Shown: positions 1 through 8,908 of the stretch, piece by piece | How the letters are laid out: each line of letters starts with the position of its first letter | How positions within the stretch are numbered: the first letter of the stretch is position 1 | Translations under genes and position numbers: made by a program | From: an uncultured Lachnospiraceae bacterium | Lineage (GTDB): Bacteria; Bacillota; Clostridia; Lachnospirales; Lachnospiraceae | DNA: 64,000 bases | Assembly (NCBI GenBank): GCA_910585005.1 | Contig: CAJUCN010000015.1 | Span: 21,471-85,470, forward strand | Direction of reading: 5' to 3' | The notes under the pieces: generated by a model | Databases searched by the model: none | The model's input: the letters and a program-made list of their open reading frames with translations, nothing else | What the model was told of the DNA's origin: nothing

Positions 1-749
1 GCCTTCATATCTTCGTAACCGCCAATCTCGTCCACCGCCACCACTTCCGGCGACATGGAACGCATAAGAAGCATCATACCCTGTATTTTCGGACATCCGT
101 CCAACACATCCGTACGCATTCCCACATCATTTTGCGGAATCCCCATAAAGCTTCCGGCAATTTCCGACCGTTCGTCCACGACCCCCACTTGCCTGCCCTT
201 CCCTGCCGGATTTCCCGTGGAAACCTGCCGCACAATATCCCTAAGAAGCGTTGTTTTCCCTCCCCCTGGCGGGGATATCAAAAGGGTATTGCAAAATCTT
301 TTTCCCGCATACAAAAATTTCATCACTTGATCTGCAGCTCCAATGATCTGATGGGAAATCCTAATATTCAAAAAACGGATATGAGCCATATTCCTGATGC
401 TCCCATTTTCATTAAGCACCACTTGTCCAGCCAAACCGATCCTATGCCCGCCGGGAATCGTTAAAAATCCCTGGCGGATTTCATTCTCAAACGCATACAT
501 TGAGTATAGACAAACATTCTTAATGATCTCTTCCATCTCCCGTTCCGTCACATGCCATGCATCCTGAAAGCCCCTGCTGATTCCGCCCCGTCCGGATAAA
601 AAGAATTCTTCCCCGGCAATCAAAAAACGCACTGGCCGGCCTATTCCCAGCCGGATCTCTTCCAGTTTGTCCGCCCGCTCCAGCGGCTTTTCCAGCCTCT
701 CCCTCATATACCCTGGAAAGATCTTTAAAATTTCTTCTTGTTTTCCCAT
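1..749 (-). CDS. spoIIIAA: Stage III sporulation protein AA (ATPase), 3' end cut by window edge
   Basis: This is the cytoplasmic ATPase of the SpoIIIA-SpoIIQ channel that joins the mother cell and the forespore during engulfment. About 249 codons are visible; the C-terminus lies outside the window. The P-loop SPPGGGKTTLL and the downstream VVDERSEIAG and EVVAVDEIGGYED (Walker B region) are clear and typical of this T2SS-ATPase-like family. The start at 749 is chosen because AGAGGTG lies just upstream and the nearer ATG at 754 is out of frame and stops after nine codons. The rest of the spoIIIA operon would lie beyond the left edge. The gene marks the host as an endospore former. Confidence 0.93.
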   Translation of the reverse strand, partial: MGKQEEILKIFPGYMRERLEKPLERADKLEEIRLGIGRPVRFLIAGEEFFLSGRGGISRGFQDAWHVTEREMEEIIKNVCLYSMYAFENEIRQGFLTIPGGHRIGLAGQVVLNENGSIRNMAHIRFLNIRISHQIIGAADQVMKFLYAGKRFCNTLLISPPGGGKTTLLRDIVRQVSTGNPAGKGRQVGVVDERSEIAGSFMGIPQNDVGMRTDVLDGCPKIQGMMLLMRSMSPEVVAVDEIGGYEDMK

Positions 750-787
750 TCCATTCACCTCTTATCCCAATATATGTAGCTTGGCAC

Positions 788-821
788 AAAAAAAGAACGC
801 CTCCTCATCAGAAGCGTTCTT
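788..821 (-). terminator. Intrinsic terminator after pnp
   Basis: An 8 bp stem (793-800 with 814-821) is followed on the minus strand by seven T residues (788-794). It ends the rpsO-pnp transcript and separates it from spoIIIAA. Confidence 0.85.
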
Positions 822-853
822 ATCCCTATTCTATCTTGTTTGTGACTCCCATG

Positions 854-2950
854 TTATCTGACTTGCTGGGCAACATCCTTCATGGAAAAACTCATCCTGC
901 CCATCTTATCCTTGCCAAGGCAGACTACCGTCACCTTATCTCCAAGAGTCAGCACATCCTCCACATGGTTGATCCTTTCTTTCGCAATCTTGGAAATATG
1001 GACCATTCCCTCTTTGCCCGGAGCAAACTCAATAAATGCGCCAAACTCTTTAATGCTGACAACAATTCCCTGGAAGATCTGGCCTTCCTGGTAATCTGTC
1101 ACGATCGTCTTAATATATTCCACTGCTTTTTCCATCATTTCCGGCTCAGTCCCACATACAGATACCTTACCGTCGTCTGTAATGTCGATCTTCACTCCCG
1201 TGCGGGCAATGATCTCATTGATCGTCTTCCCACGCTGTCCCACTACATCGCCGATCTTCTCCGGATCGATTTGCAGGGAAATGATCTTAGGAGCATAAGG
1301 CCCTACTTCTGGCCTGGGCGCTGCAATTGCAGGTTTCATGCAAGTATCCATGATAAATAACCGCGCCTGCCGGCACCTTTCGATGGCGCCTTCCACGATC
1401 GGCCTGGTAAGTCCGTGAATCTTAATATCCATCTGGATTGCCGTGATACCTTCCGTGGTACCCGTCACCTTAAAGTCCATGTCACCGAAGAAATCCTCCA
1501 GCCCCTGGATATCTGTAAGCAGTACGAAATCGTCATCTGTTTCCCCTGTAACCAGACCGCAGGAAATACCTGCTACCATTTTCTTGATTGGCACACCGGC
1601 TGCCATCAGCGACATACAGGACGCACAAGTAGAAGCCATGGAAGTAGATCCATTGGATTCAAAAGTCTCTGAAACAGTGCGGATTGCATAAGGAAATTCT
1701 TCTTCCGAAGGCAATACCGGAATCAAAGCCCTCTCCGCCAAAGCGCCATGACCGATCTCCCTTCTTCCAGGCCCCCTTGAAGGCTTGGTTTCCCCTACGG
1801 AGTAGGAAGGGAAATTATAGTGATGCATATAACGCTTACTTACTTCATTTTCATCCAGCCCGTCAATTCTCTGCTGGTCAGACAAAGGCGCCAGCGTGCA
1901 GACATTGCAGATCTGGGTCTGCCCACGGGTAAACATTGCAGAGCCATGTACTCTGGGAATGATGTCCACTTCCGCAGCCAAAGGACGGATCTGTGTGATC
2001 TCACGTCCATCCGGGCGTTTTTGATCCTTTAGTATCATTTTACGGACCGTCTTCTTTTCATACTGATAAATTGCTTCCCCCAGCGCTTCCAGCCATTCTT
2101 CCTTTTCTGCAAATGCCGTTTCCAGCTTTTCCGTGATGTTTTTGATATTTTCTTCCCGAACCTGTTTCTCATCCGTAAATACTGCTTCTTCCATCTCTGC
2201 CGGAGGCACAATATCCTTAATCGCCGTAAAAAGTTCTTCCGGAACAGCGCAGCTAGTATATTCGTGTTTGGGTTTTCCTACTTCTGCAACGATCTGGTTA
2301 ATAAATGCAATGATCGTCTGGTTGATCTCATGGGCTTTGTAGATGGCGTCGATCATAACAGCCTCCGGGATCTCATTCGCCCCGGCCTCAATCATGATAA
2401 CCTTCTGTGCAGTAGATGCCACAGTCAGGTTCAGATCCCCGTTCTTCCACTGCTCCTGGGAAGGATTGATAACAAATTCACCGTCTATCATCCCCATCTG
2501 CGTCATTGCACAAGGTCCGTCAAAAGGGATATCAGAAATGCTGGTTGCAATTGCCGCGCCCAGCATCGCTACCAATTCCGGACGACATGCCGGATCCACA
2601 CTCATGACCATATTATTTAAAGTAACATCATTTCTGTAATCCTTCGGGAACAGCGGACGCATCGGCCTGTCAATCACACGGCTTGTCAGAATCGCATTTT
2701 CAGAAGCCTTGCCTTCCCTCTTATTGAATCCACCAGGAATCTTACCTACCGCATACAGCTTTTCTTCATATTCTACACTTAAAGGGAAAAAGTCAATTCC
2801 CTCCCTGGGCTTGTCCGATGCCGTTGCAGTAGACAGCACTGTGGTATCGCCATAGTGCATGAATGCACATCCGTTTGCCTGCTTGCCTACACGGTTGATA
2901 TCAACACTTAATGTACGGCCTGCAAGTTCCATTGAAAACGTTTTAAACAT
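854..2950 (-). CDS. pnp: Polynucleotide phosphorylase
   Basis: A 3'-to-5' exoribonuclease that uses phosphate to degrade RNA; it can also add tails. The 698 residues carry the full family layout: two RNase PH-like domains (about 10-140 and 310-540) joined by an all-helical linker, a KH domain with VVGQRGKTINEI (about 560-610) and a C-terminal S1 domain (about 620-690). The length is normal for Firmicutes. It follows rpsO with a hairpin between them, the order also known from E. coli, where pnp is controlled through processing of the intergenic hairpin. The start ATG at 2950 has an AAGGAGAAG site upstream. Confidence 0.97.
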   Translation of the reverse strand: MFKTFSMELAGRTLSVDINRVGKQANGCAFMHYGDTTVLSTATASDKPREGIDFFPLSVEYEEKLYAVGKIPGGFNKREGKASENAILTSRVIDRPMRPLFPKDYRNDVTLNNMVMSVDPACRPELVAMLGAAIATSISDIPFDGPCAMTQMGMIDGEFVINPSQEQWKNGDLNLTVASTAQKVIMIEAGANEIPEAVMIDAIYKAHEINQTIIAFINQIVAEVGKPKHEYTSCAVPEELFTAIKDIVPPAEMEEAVFTDEKQVREENIKNITEKLETAFAEKEEWLEALGEAIYQYEKKTVRKMILKDQKRPDGREITQIRPLAAEVDIIPRVHGSAMFTRGQTQICNVCTLAPLSDQQRIDGLDENEVSKRYMHHYNFPSYSVGETKPSRGPGRREIGHGALAERALIPVLPSEEEFPYAIRTVSETFESNGSTSMASTCASCMSLMAAGVPIKKMVAGISCGLVTGETDDDFVLLTDIQGLEDFFGDMDFKVTGTTEGITAIQMDIKIHGLTRPIVEGAIERCRQARLFIMDTCMKPAIAAPRPEVGPYAPKIISLQIDPEKIGDVVGQRGKTINEIIARTGVKIDITDDGKVSVCGTEPEMMEKAVEYIKTIVTDYQEGQIFQGIVVSIKEFGAFIEFAPGKEGMVHISKIAKERINHVEDVLTLGDKVTVVCLGKDKMGRMSFSMKDVAQQVR

Positions 2951-2975
2951 AATTCTTCTCCTTTTCCTATACGGT

Positions 2976-3015
2976 ATAAAAGGCGGAGCCCGAATTTTTC
3001 GACTTGCCCCGCCTT
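2976..3015 (-). terminator. Hairpin between rpsO and pnp
   Basis: A 7 bp G/C-rich stem (2980-2986 with 3009-3015) followed by TTTT on the minus strand. It could be a partial terminator that lowers pnp relative to rpsO or an RNase processing site, as in the E. coli rpsO-pnp interval. The short T run argues for leaky read-through. Confidence 0.6.
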
Positions 3016-3025
3016 AAAACGCTGT

Positions 3026-3292
3026 TTATCGTCTGAGTCCCAGTTTTTCGATCAAGGAACGGTATCTCTCAATATCCTTATCTTTCAGATAATTGAGCAG
3101 CCCACGTCTCTGACCTACCATCTTAAACATACCTCTTCTGGAATGATTGTCCTTCGGATGCTCTTTTAAATGCTCAGTAAGCTCTTTGATCCTTGCTGAC
3201 AATACTGCGATCTGTACTTCCGGTGAACCGGTATCCCCTTCGCACCTTGCGTACTCTTTCATAATTGCTGTTTTCTTTTCCTTGGAAATCAT
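3026..3292 (-). CDS. rpsO: 30S ribosomal protein S15
   Basis: Primary 16S rRNA-binding protein of the small-subunit platform. The 88 residues match the family from end to end: DTGSPEVQIA near residue 20, the HPKDNHSRRGM segment in the middle and the GQRRGLLNYLK helix. The ribosome site AGAGGAGGAAC precedes the start. It is the first gene of the rpsO-pnp unit and has its own promoter and an 86-nt leader. Confidence 0.98.
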   Translation of the reverse strand: MISKEKKTAIMKEYARCEGDTGSPEVQIAVLSARIKELTEHLKEHPKDNHSRRGMFKMVGQRRGLLNYLKDKDIERYRSLIEKLGLRR

Positions 3293-3414
3293 AAATAGTT
3301 CCTCCTCTTTTCTTAATCGCCGGATGCCAGGAAGCGGTCGGAGATTCCAGACTTCTGGGCAACGGCTGAATCATATACCTGAAAAATAATAGCACAAATT
3401 TCTTTTCTTGTAAA
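3293..3414 (-). promoter_or_regulatory. rpsO promoter and 5' leader
   Basis: The -35 TTTACA (3414-3409) and -10 TATTAT (3391-3386) are separated by 17 bp, placing the start of transcription near 3379. The leader of about 86 nt can fold (CCAGAAGTCTGG and CAGCCG/CGGC-type pairings are visible). In many bacteria S15 represses its own translation by binding such a leader; that role is an inference here. Confidence 0.65.
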
Positions 3415-3427
3415 GAATAATTTCTTA

Positions 3428-3456
3428 TTGGTATTATGAAAGAATTATGTTATGAT
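3428..3456 (+). promoter_or_regulatory. Promoter of the chemotaxis receptor gene
   Basis: TTGGTA (3428-3433) and TATGAT (3451-3456) with a 17 bp spacer, 50 bp before the start codon. It diverges from the rpsO promoter. Confidence 0.6.
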
Positions 3457-3506
3457 TTTATTAGTACTAATTTACCAAAATCATAACCAGCAGGAGGATA
3501 CCAACC

Positions 3507-4805
3507 ATGAAACTACGAGGCAAGATTTTGATTCTTTCACTTTTGCCTATCACTTTGGCAACGGCGGAATCTCTCTTTTTCACCTGGCTTTATTTAAGCG
3601 ATTTCCCTGATGCCCGAAACCGGATCCTGACGCCCCTTTGCCGGATCGGCATCATCACCCTTGTCATCACTTTTGCAATCGTGATCTTTGTTACCGGCAG
3701 GCTGATCCAACATTTTAAAAATGTTGCAGATCTTCTCACCCAGCTGGCCAAAGGAAACCTGGCTGTACAGGTAAGTGAGAAAACCCTTTCCCAGAAAGAT
3801 GAATCCGGCTTTCTTGCACGGGATGCCGTAAGCCTGCAAAATTCTTTAATAGGAATAATCGGCCATATGGAGCAATCTGCCGTCCAATTAGATGAAACTG
3901 CCAAAGATCTGGCCATGATGACGGATCACACCGCTTCCGTTTCCGAAGGCCTTGCAACCGCAATGTCTGAAATTGCCCAGGGAGCTTCCCAGGAAGCGTC
4001 ATCCGCCCAGTCTATCATGGAAGAAGTCACCATGGTAAAGGGCCTTACCGATAAGTCAGTAGATCATGTAAACTCATTTCGGTCCCTGATCAATGAAATC
4101 CATACTTCCAGCAGCCAGGGGCAGTCCCTGATCCAAAAGCTGAATGATAATTCCGAGACCACCCAAAAGGAAATCGCTGAAATTGCCGCCCAGACTGCCA
4201 CTACCCATCAGGCTTCCCAGGAAATACAAACTGCTGCTGAATTTATTGCTTCCATTGCCTCCCAGACCAACCTCCTTGCATTAAACGCCAGCATAGAGGC
4301 TGCCAGGGCAGGAGAACAAGGCAGGGGATTTTCCGTTGTTGCCGAGCAGATCAAAAACTTAGCGGAACAGTCCAGCAGTTCCGCCCAGAATATCGATGCA
4401 GTCATCAAGAACCTTCTGGCTGAATCAGATAAAACAATGGCATGCATGAACAAAGTACAGGAAATCACCCGGACAGAAAATACGGATATCAGGCATACAA
4501 GCCAATTATTCCTTAACCTAAACGGCAATATTACAAAAGCTTTTGATGAAATAGGCGGCATCTCCGATCATCTTACCGGACTCGCTCATGCGGAAAAGAA
4601 AATTGCAGCGGAAATTGACCAATTATCCTCCACTGTAGAAGAAACAGCAGCATCTACGGAAGAGATCACTGCCTCCTCAGAGGAACTAAACAGTACTTCT
4701 GAGGTACTTTCCGATCATGCAAAACAACTGGCCTGCCTCTCCCAAAACCTCCGCAGCCAACTGGAACGGTTTACCATTTCCGCTTCATTGCATTCCATGA
4801 ATTGA
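3507..4805 (+). CDS. Methyl-accepting chemotaxis protein with minimal extracellular part
   Basis: A signal transducer that would feed CheA/CheW. The 432 residues hold a first membrane helix (about 8-28), a loop of only about 20 residues, a second helix (about 47-67), a HAMP domain (about 68-120) and a long coiled-coil signalling domain. The conserved hairpin tip, with NLLALNASIEAARAGEQGRG, lies near residues 254-275. There is no room for a periplasmic sensor domain, so input may come from the membrane, the HAMP region or partner proteins. AGGAGGA precedes the ATG. It is a lone plus-strand gene between minus-strand housekeeping genes, with no che genes in the window. Confidence 0.92.
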   Translation: MKLRGKILILSLLPITLATAESLFFTWLYLSDFPDARNRILTPLCRIGIITLVITFAIVIFVTGRLIQHFKNVADLLTQLAKGNLAVQVSEKTLSQKDESGFLARDAVSLQNSLIGIIGHMEQSAVQLDETAKDLAMMTDHTASVSEGLATAMSEIAQGASQEASSAQSIMEEVTMVKGLTDKSVDHVNSFRSLINEIHTSSSQGQSLIQKLNDNSETTQKEIAEIAAQTATTHQASQEIQTAAEFIASIASQTNLLALNASIEAARAGEQGRGFSVVAEQIKNLAEQSSSSAQNIDAVIKNLLAESDKTMACMNKVQEITRTENTDIRHTSQLFLNLNGNITKAFDEIGGISDHLTGLAHAEKKIAAEIDQLSSTVEETAASTEEITASSEELNSTSEVLSDHAKQLACLSQNLRSQLERFTISASLHSMN

Positions 4806-4836
4806 CATGAAATAACACTGTCTGAAACAGTTCATT

Positions 4837-4886
4837 AAAATACCCTGGATAAAGCACATCCTTTCCAACAGCTTTCATCCAGGGTA
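4837..4886 (-). terminator. Terminator after the NlpC/P60 gene
   Basis: A perfect 10 bp stem (4841-4850 with 4877-4886) followed on the minus strand by TTTT. It lies between convergent genes and may also slow plus-strand transcription. Confidence 0.75.
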
Positions 4887-4907
4887 TCACTTTCGTAAAC
4901 GCTTATT

Positions 4908-5969
4908 TTAGTCATGTAATATTCTGACCATCTTATAAGGCGTCCGATAATTATATGCAGAAATTTTAATTCCGGTCTTAGGGCTGCTTGCATGGATCAC
5001 CTGGCCGCCACCGATATAGATCGCAACATGGTTAATGGTTCCGCCCTTTGCATAAAAGACCAGATCCCCAGGCTTTAGCTCCGATGCGCTGATGCTTGTC
5101 CCCTGATTGGCCTGTGCCCTTGAAGAGTGCGGAAGGGAAACGCCATACTTGGAAAATACGCTCAGAACGAATCCAGAACAATCCGCTCCTTTTGTCAGGC
5201 TTGTTCCGCCCCACACATAAGGATTTCCTAAAAACTGTTTTGCATATTGACAAAGATCCACCCGTACATCGGAAACACCCTGTCCATACAAAAGCTCCGT
5301 CATGGTAATGGCAGTTGCCAGATCCGACTTCACTTCCACAAAGTCCCCGGAAACATAAACCTCCTCATCGTCCAGGTACACCTTGATCCATCCGTCACCA
5401 CGGATCTCCACAATATCAAGGGCCTCCCCGGCGGCAACCTGGGTGACCACCTCTGCATCGGTGTTAGGCTCCTCCCGTATATTTAAAGCATCCGCCGTAG
5501 AAACTGCCTGCGCGGTCGCAAGCTCTTCCCCTTTCTTTTTCGCTTCATAGCCGGTAGAGAGATATTCTTCTTTCACATACCCTTCCACCTTACCGGATTT
5601 GATAAACGCCCATCCCTCTTCACTGCTGATAATCTCACAGGCAGCATTTTTAGGCAGTTTACCCACCAACTTGCCGGACTCATCAGGATCCTGTCTGATG
5701 TTTAAGTTATTTTCCTCCACATTGCAGATTCCAAGTTCTGTATATCCCCACAAAGCTCCTTTTGCACGCTCTGCGATCTCCTTATATTCATCCTTGGAAA
5801 GCACTATTGAAAATAAGTCCCCTACTCCAGCCGTAAGAAGTTCTTCCCCTTGCTCTGTCTGGTTTTGTGCATTCACTATACCCGTTTCAGACGCCCTTAC
5901 AGGCATAAAGTCCGCTAAAAGCATTGCCGCTGTCACTGCGTATATTCCATATCTAATATGTTTTTTCAA
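4908..5969 (-). CDS. Secreted SH3-domain NlpC/P60 peptidoglycan endopeptidase
   Basis: A cell-wall hydrolase, probably cutting stem peptides. The 353 residues begin with a signal peptide (KKH, then a hydrophobic stretch, cleavage near residue 26). Two bacterial SH3 domains follow (about 80-140 and 155-215), and the C-terminal 100 residues form an NlpC/P60 domain. The catalytic Cys264 (DCSGF), His314 (NHVAIYIG) and His326 (VIHASS) are present. It is a single-gene unit with a perfect consensus promoter and a WalR-like direct repeat in the 5' UTR. NlpC/P60 enzymes of the CwlO/LytE kind belong to the WalRK regulon in B. subtilis, which makes the box notable. Confidence 0.92.
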   Translation of the reverse strand: MKKHIRYGIYAVTAAMLLADFMPVRASETGIVNAQNQTEQGEELLTAGVGDLFSIVLSKDEYKEIAERAKGALWGYTELGICNVEENNLNIRQDPDESGKLVGKLPKNAACEIISSEEGWAFIKSGKVEGYVKEEYLSTGYEAKKKGEELATAQAVSTADALNIREEPNTDAEVVTQVAAGEALDIVEIRGDGWIKVYLDDEEVYVSGDFVEVKSDLATAITMTELLYGQGVSDVRVDLCQYAKQFLGNPYVWGGTSLTKGADCSGFVLSVFSKYGVSLPHSSRAQANQGTSISASELKPGDLVFYAKGGTINHVAIYIGGGQVIHASSPKTGIKISAYNYRTPYKMVRILHD

Positions 5970-5986
5970 AACGTTCCTCCATAATT

Positions 5987-6003
5987 GTTACAGAATTGTT
6001 ACA
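5987..6003 (-). promoter_or_regulatory. WalR-like direct repeat (TGTAAC-N5-TGTAAC)
   Basis: On the minus strand the two hexamers TGTAAC are spaced by exactly 5 nt, matching the B. subtilis WalR (YycF) consensus TGTWAH-N5-TGTWAH. The site is about 7-23 nt downstream of the predicted transcription start, a position that would suit repression. The regulator itself is not in the window. Confidence 0.5.
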
Positions 6004-6016
6004 AACCAACACAGCT

Positions 6017-6045
6017 ATTATAACAATCAAATCATAAAATGTCAA
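6017..6045 (-). promoter_or_regulatory. Perfect sigma-A promoter of the NlpC/P60 gene
   Basis: TTGACA (6045-6040), a 17 bp spacer and TATAAT (6022-6017). Transcription would start near 6010. The -35 box begins only 13 bp beyond the ribF stop. Confidence 0.85.
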
Positions 6046-6058
6046 ATCCATGTAACAA

Positions 6059-6994
6059 TTATTTCGCTGTTTCCCCCAGGTTATGAAACATTCTCCCCTC
6101 AGCAATATCCTTTCCAACCTGGTTTTTCAATTCTATAACATTCATAAACTTTTGTTCAGGACGCTTAAATTGTAACAATTCTGTCACAATATCCTTCCCA
6201 TACATATCTTTATCAAAATCGTAGAGATAGGTTTCCACACTGACGATATCCGTCTGATTCACTGTTGGCTTTCTTCCAATATTGGTAATTCCGGGGTAAG
6301 TCCCCCCTTCATAGTGCAGCCTGGAATAATATACGCCCCAGGGGGGCAGCAATTTTTCAGGCCGTGGATATAAATTCATAGTCGGCATCCCAAGCCGCCT
6401 TCCCAGGCGGTTTCCATGTTCCACTACGCCCTCAAAACTGTAATATCTCCCAAGGAGCGCCCTTGTTCCGGCCATATCACCCTTTTCCACCATTTCTCTC
6501 ACATAAGTGGAGCTGATTTCCCGTTCCTCATAATAAACCTTATCGATGACGCAAACCTGATATCCATATTCCGCCGACATTTCTGTTAAAAGCCTGCTGT
6601 TGCCTTTTCCGCCCTTACCAAAGGATAAATCTTTCCCTGACGCAATAAATCCTGTGTTCATCCTTTTTACCAGGATTTCCCTGACAAACTCCTCCGGAGG
6701 CGTTGCTGCCGTCTGGATATTTAATGGAAATTCTATTAAAATATCTATCCCCATTTTCTCAAAACATGTCCGCTTTTCTTCCCTTGTAGTCAGCTCTCCT
6801 CCCAGGGCATGTCCAAAAAAGACGGACGCTGACGGGTGGAAAGTAAATACCACCGTTTTCATTTTATCTCTCTTTTTTTCAAGAATACGGGAAAGGAGCG
6901 CTTCATGCCCCCTGTGGACGCCATCAAACTTGCCAATGGCAACCGCCGTCTTATCATCTATATAAAAATCCGTCGTATCATGTATGATCTGCAT
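6059..6994 (-). CDS. ribF: Bifunctional riboflavin kinase / FAD synthetase
   Basis: Makes FMN from riboflavin and then FAD. The 311 residues show the N-terminal adenylyltransferase with GKFDGVHRGHEALL (about 22-35) and STYVREMVEKGDM (about 163), and the C-terminal flavokinase with RLGMPTMNL (about 200) and GITNIGRKPTVN (about 236). Length is normal. It is the last gene of the rimP operon; its start overlaps the end of truB by 17 bp. Confidence 0.96.
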   Translation of the reverse strand: MQIIHDTTDFYIDDKTAVAIGKFDGVHRGHEALLSRILEKKRDKMKTVVFTFHPSASVFFGHALGGELTTREEKRTCFEKMGIDILIEFPLNIQTAATPPEEFVREILVKRMNTGFIASGKDLSFGKGGKGNSRLLTEMSAEYGYQVCVIDKVYYEEREISSTYVREMVEKGDMAGTRALLGRYYSFEGVVEHGNRLGRRLGMPTMNLYPRPEKLLPPWGVYYSRLHYEGGTYPGITNIGRKPTVNQTDIVSVETYLYDFDKDMYGKDIVTELLQFKRPEQKFMNVIELKNQVGKDIAEGRMFHNLGETAK

Positions 6995-7925
6995 GGTTAT
7001 CCTCTATTCCGGGAAAAATTTTTACAGGCCAAAACAGCCCCCGTTTCGTCTCATATCGATAGATGCCAAAAAAAGTATTGGTATGGCTGTAAACCCGGAA
7101 TTCTTCCTGATCTGCAATTTCCCGTCCCCTCTCTTCCTTTTCCCGGGTCTGCAAAAGATCCTCCATTTTCAGTGGATTTCCGTTCACAAGCATTTTCCAC
7201 CCATCCTTTTTTACCATAAGCAATGGTAACTCTTCAAACATTCCATCTACCGGGCAGATATGTTCCCATAACTTCCCCTCATCTTTCCATTTCTGCAACT
7301 GTGATAGACAATAGGCATCCTCAATACAAAATCTGCCCACACGGGTTCTTTTCAATGATGTCATTACCGCCCCGCAGCCTAAGAGCTGTCCGATATCATG
7401 ACACAAAGTCCTTATATATGTTCCTTTCGAGCATACCACACGAATCCGGTACTCAGGAGGATCTGCACTTAAAATCTCCAACTCGTAAATCGTCACCGGC
7501 CTTGCAGGCCGTTCCACTTCCTTTCCCTGACGTGCCAGCTCATAAAGCTTTTTCCCATTCACTTTAAGCGCAGAATACATGGGCGGTACCTGCATAGATT
7601 CCCCCAAAAAAGAGAAAACTGCCTTTTCTACTTCCTCCCGAGATGACTCTACAGGTTTTCTTTTCAATACCTTTCCTGACAAATCCTGGGTATCCGTTAC
7701 CACTCCCAGGCGAAATCCCGCAACATATTCTTTTTGCTTGTCTGTCAGCATATCACAAAGCTTCGTCCCGCTTCCCAGGCAGACAGGAAGAACCCCCACC
7801 GCATCCGGATCAAGGGTTCCTGTGTGTCCAATCTTTTTTTGTCCGCATATTCCCCGAAGCTTTGCCACCACATCGTGAGAGGTGTAGCCGGCTTCTTTGT
7901 ATACATTAATAATTCCGTGGTACAT
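6978..7925 (-). CDS. truB: tRNA pseudouridine synthase B
   Basis: Makes pseudouridine 55 in the T-loop of tRNAs. With the start at 7925 the protein has 315 residues and the motif GHTGTLDPDAVGVLP places the catalytic Asp at residue 39. The start at 7925 is preferred over the in-frame ATG at 7943 because AGGAGG lies 5 nt before it and the family begins with the same YHGIINVYKEAG block. It overlaps the end of nrnA by 20 bp, which suggests coupled translation. Confidence 0.96.
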   Translation of the reverse strand: MYHGIINVYKEAGYTSHDVVAKLRGICGQKKIGHTGTLDPDAVGVLPVCLGSGTKLCDMLTDKQKEYVAGFRLGVVTDTQDLSGKVLKRKPVESSREEVEKAVFSFLGESMQVPPMYSALKVNGKKLYELARQGKEVERPARPVTIYELEILSADPPEYRIRVVCSKGTYIRTLCHDIGQLLGCGAVMTSLKRTRVGRFCIEDAYCLSQLQKWKDEGKLWEHICPVDGMFEELPLLMVKKDGWKMLVNGNPLKMEDLLQTREKEERGREIADQEEFRVYSHTNTFFGIYRYETKRGLFWPVKIFPGIEDNHADHT

Positions 7926-8907
7926 GACTGCCTCCTGGCACATCCCAGCGGGATGTTTCCCTAAGCTGAACTGCTATCTGTGCAGACAGGTTATTTACAA
8001 TATCATGAAATGTTCCCTGCATGGTCACTCCGGCAGCACGCTCATGACCTCCCCCGCCAAAAAAGGAAGCTACTTTTTCCACATTCACCTTTCCATTGGA
8101 ACGGAGGCTGACCTTATATTCCAACGTATCAAGCTGGTACAGGAAGATCGCACACTCCACGCCCTTTGTTTTCCTAAGCTGATTTACGATTCCGTCAAGA
8201 TCATGGGGCTGCGCCTCATAAAAACTCATGGTTTTCTTATCAACCATGCTCACTGCACATTTCCCATTCATAAATAAAAAGCTCTCAAGCAGCGCCCGTC
8301 CAAGGATCTGGTTCTGCACATAAGTCTTTTCATAAAAGGTCTCGTCAATCAGTTTCGGGAAATCAAACCCATATGAGATCAGTTCCGCCGCCGCCTTCAG
8401 TGTGGAAGGGGATGTATTGGAATACTGAAATACCCCTGTGTCATGGATGATTCCTATGTAAAGCGCCTTGGCAATCTCTACATCAATTTGTGACCGGTCT
8501 TTCATCAGATCATAGATCAGTTCACTGGTGGAACTTGCCTCTGGCATAAGATAATTCACATCACCACAGCCACTGTTGCTGATATGATGGTCGATATTAA
8601 TCCTCTTTTTGGCCTGGTCAAAATAACTTTCCGCTTTTCCCATACGTTCCTTTGTAGTGTCCAGTGCAAAAAACACATCAAACTGCTCTACTTCCGTATG
8701 GAAATCTGTGCGGATCTGACCGATCCTGCTGATACAAGAAAAAATATCAGCAGGCTTTTCCAGAAATATCTGTATCTCCACCCCGGGACATACCTTAGAT
8801 AAATACAGGTAAAGTCCCATGACAGAGCCAATGCAGTCCCCGTCAGGCCGTATATGCCCTCCAATACCGATGGTAGACGCACCGTTTATTTCCTTTAAAA
8901 TATCCAT
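7906..8907 (-). CDS. nrnA: DHH/DHHA1 phosphoesterase, nanoRNase / pAp phosphatase type
   Basis: NrnA-type enzymes degrade very short RNAs and dephosphorylate pAp. The 333 residues carry the DHH-domain signature HIRPDGDCIGS (about 18-28), the namesake IDHHIS (about 99-104) and the DHHA1 glycine motif GGGGHERAAG (about 288-297). It sits between rbfA and truB, its usual place in Clostridia and Bacilli. Only one base separates its start from the rbfA stop. Confidence 0.92.
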   Translation of the reverse strand: MDILKEINGASTIGIGGHIRPDGDCIGSVMGLYLYLSKVCPGVEIQIFLEKPADIFSCISRIGQIRTDFHTEVEQFDVFFALDTTKERMGKAESYFDQAKKRINIDHHISNSGCGDVNYLMPEASSTSELIYDLMKDRSQIDVEIAKALYIGIIHDTGVFQYSNTSPSTLKAAAELISYGFDFPKLIDETFYEKTYVQNQILGRALLESFLFMNGKCAVSMVDKKTMSFYEAQPHDLDGIVNQLRKTKGVECAIFLYQLDTLEYKVSLRSNGKVNVEKVASFFGGGGHERAAGVTMQGTFHDIVNNLSAQIAVQLRETSRWDVPGGSHVPRNY

Positions 8908-8908
8908 A

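Noticed and set aside
520..789. An 89-codon open frame opposite in register to spoIIIAA
   Set aside because: It overlaps the conserved spoIIIAA reading frame on the same strand and encodes no recognisable protein.
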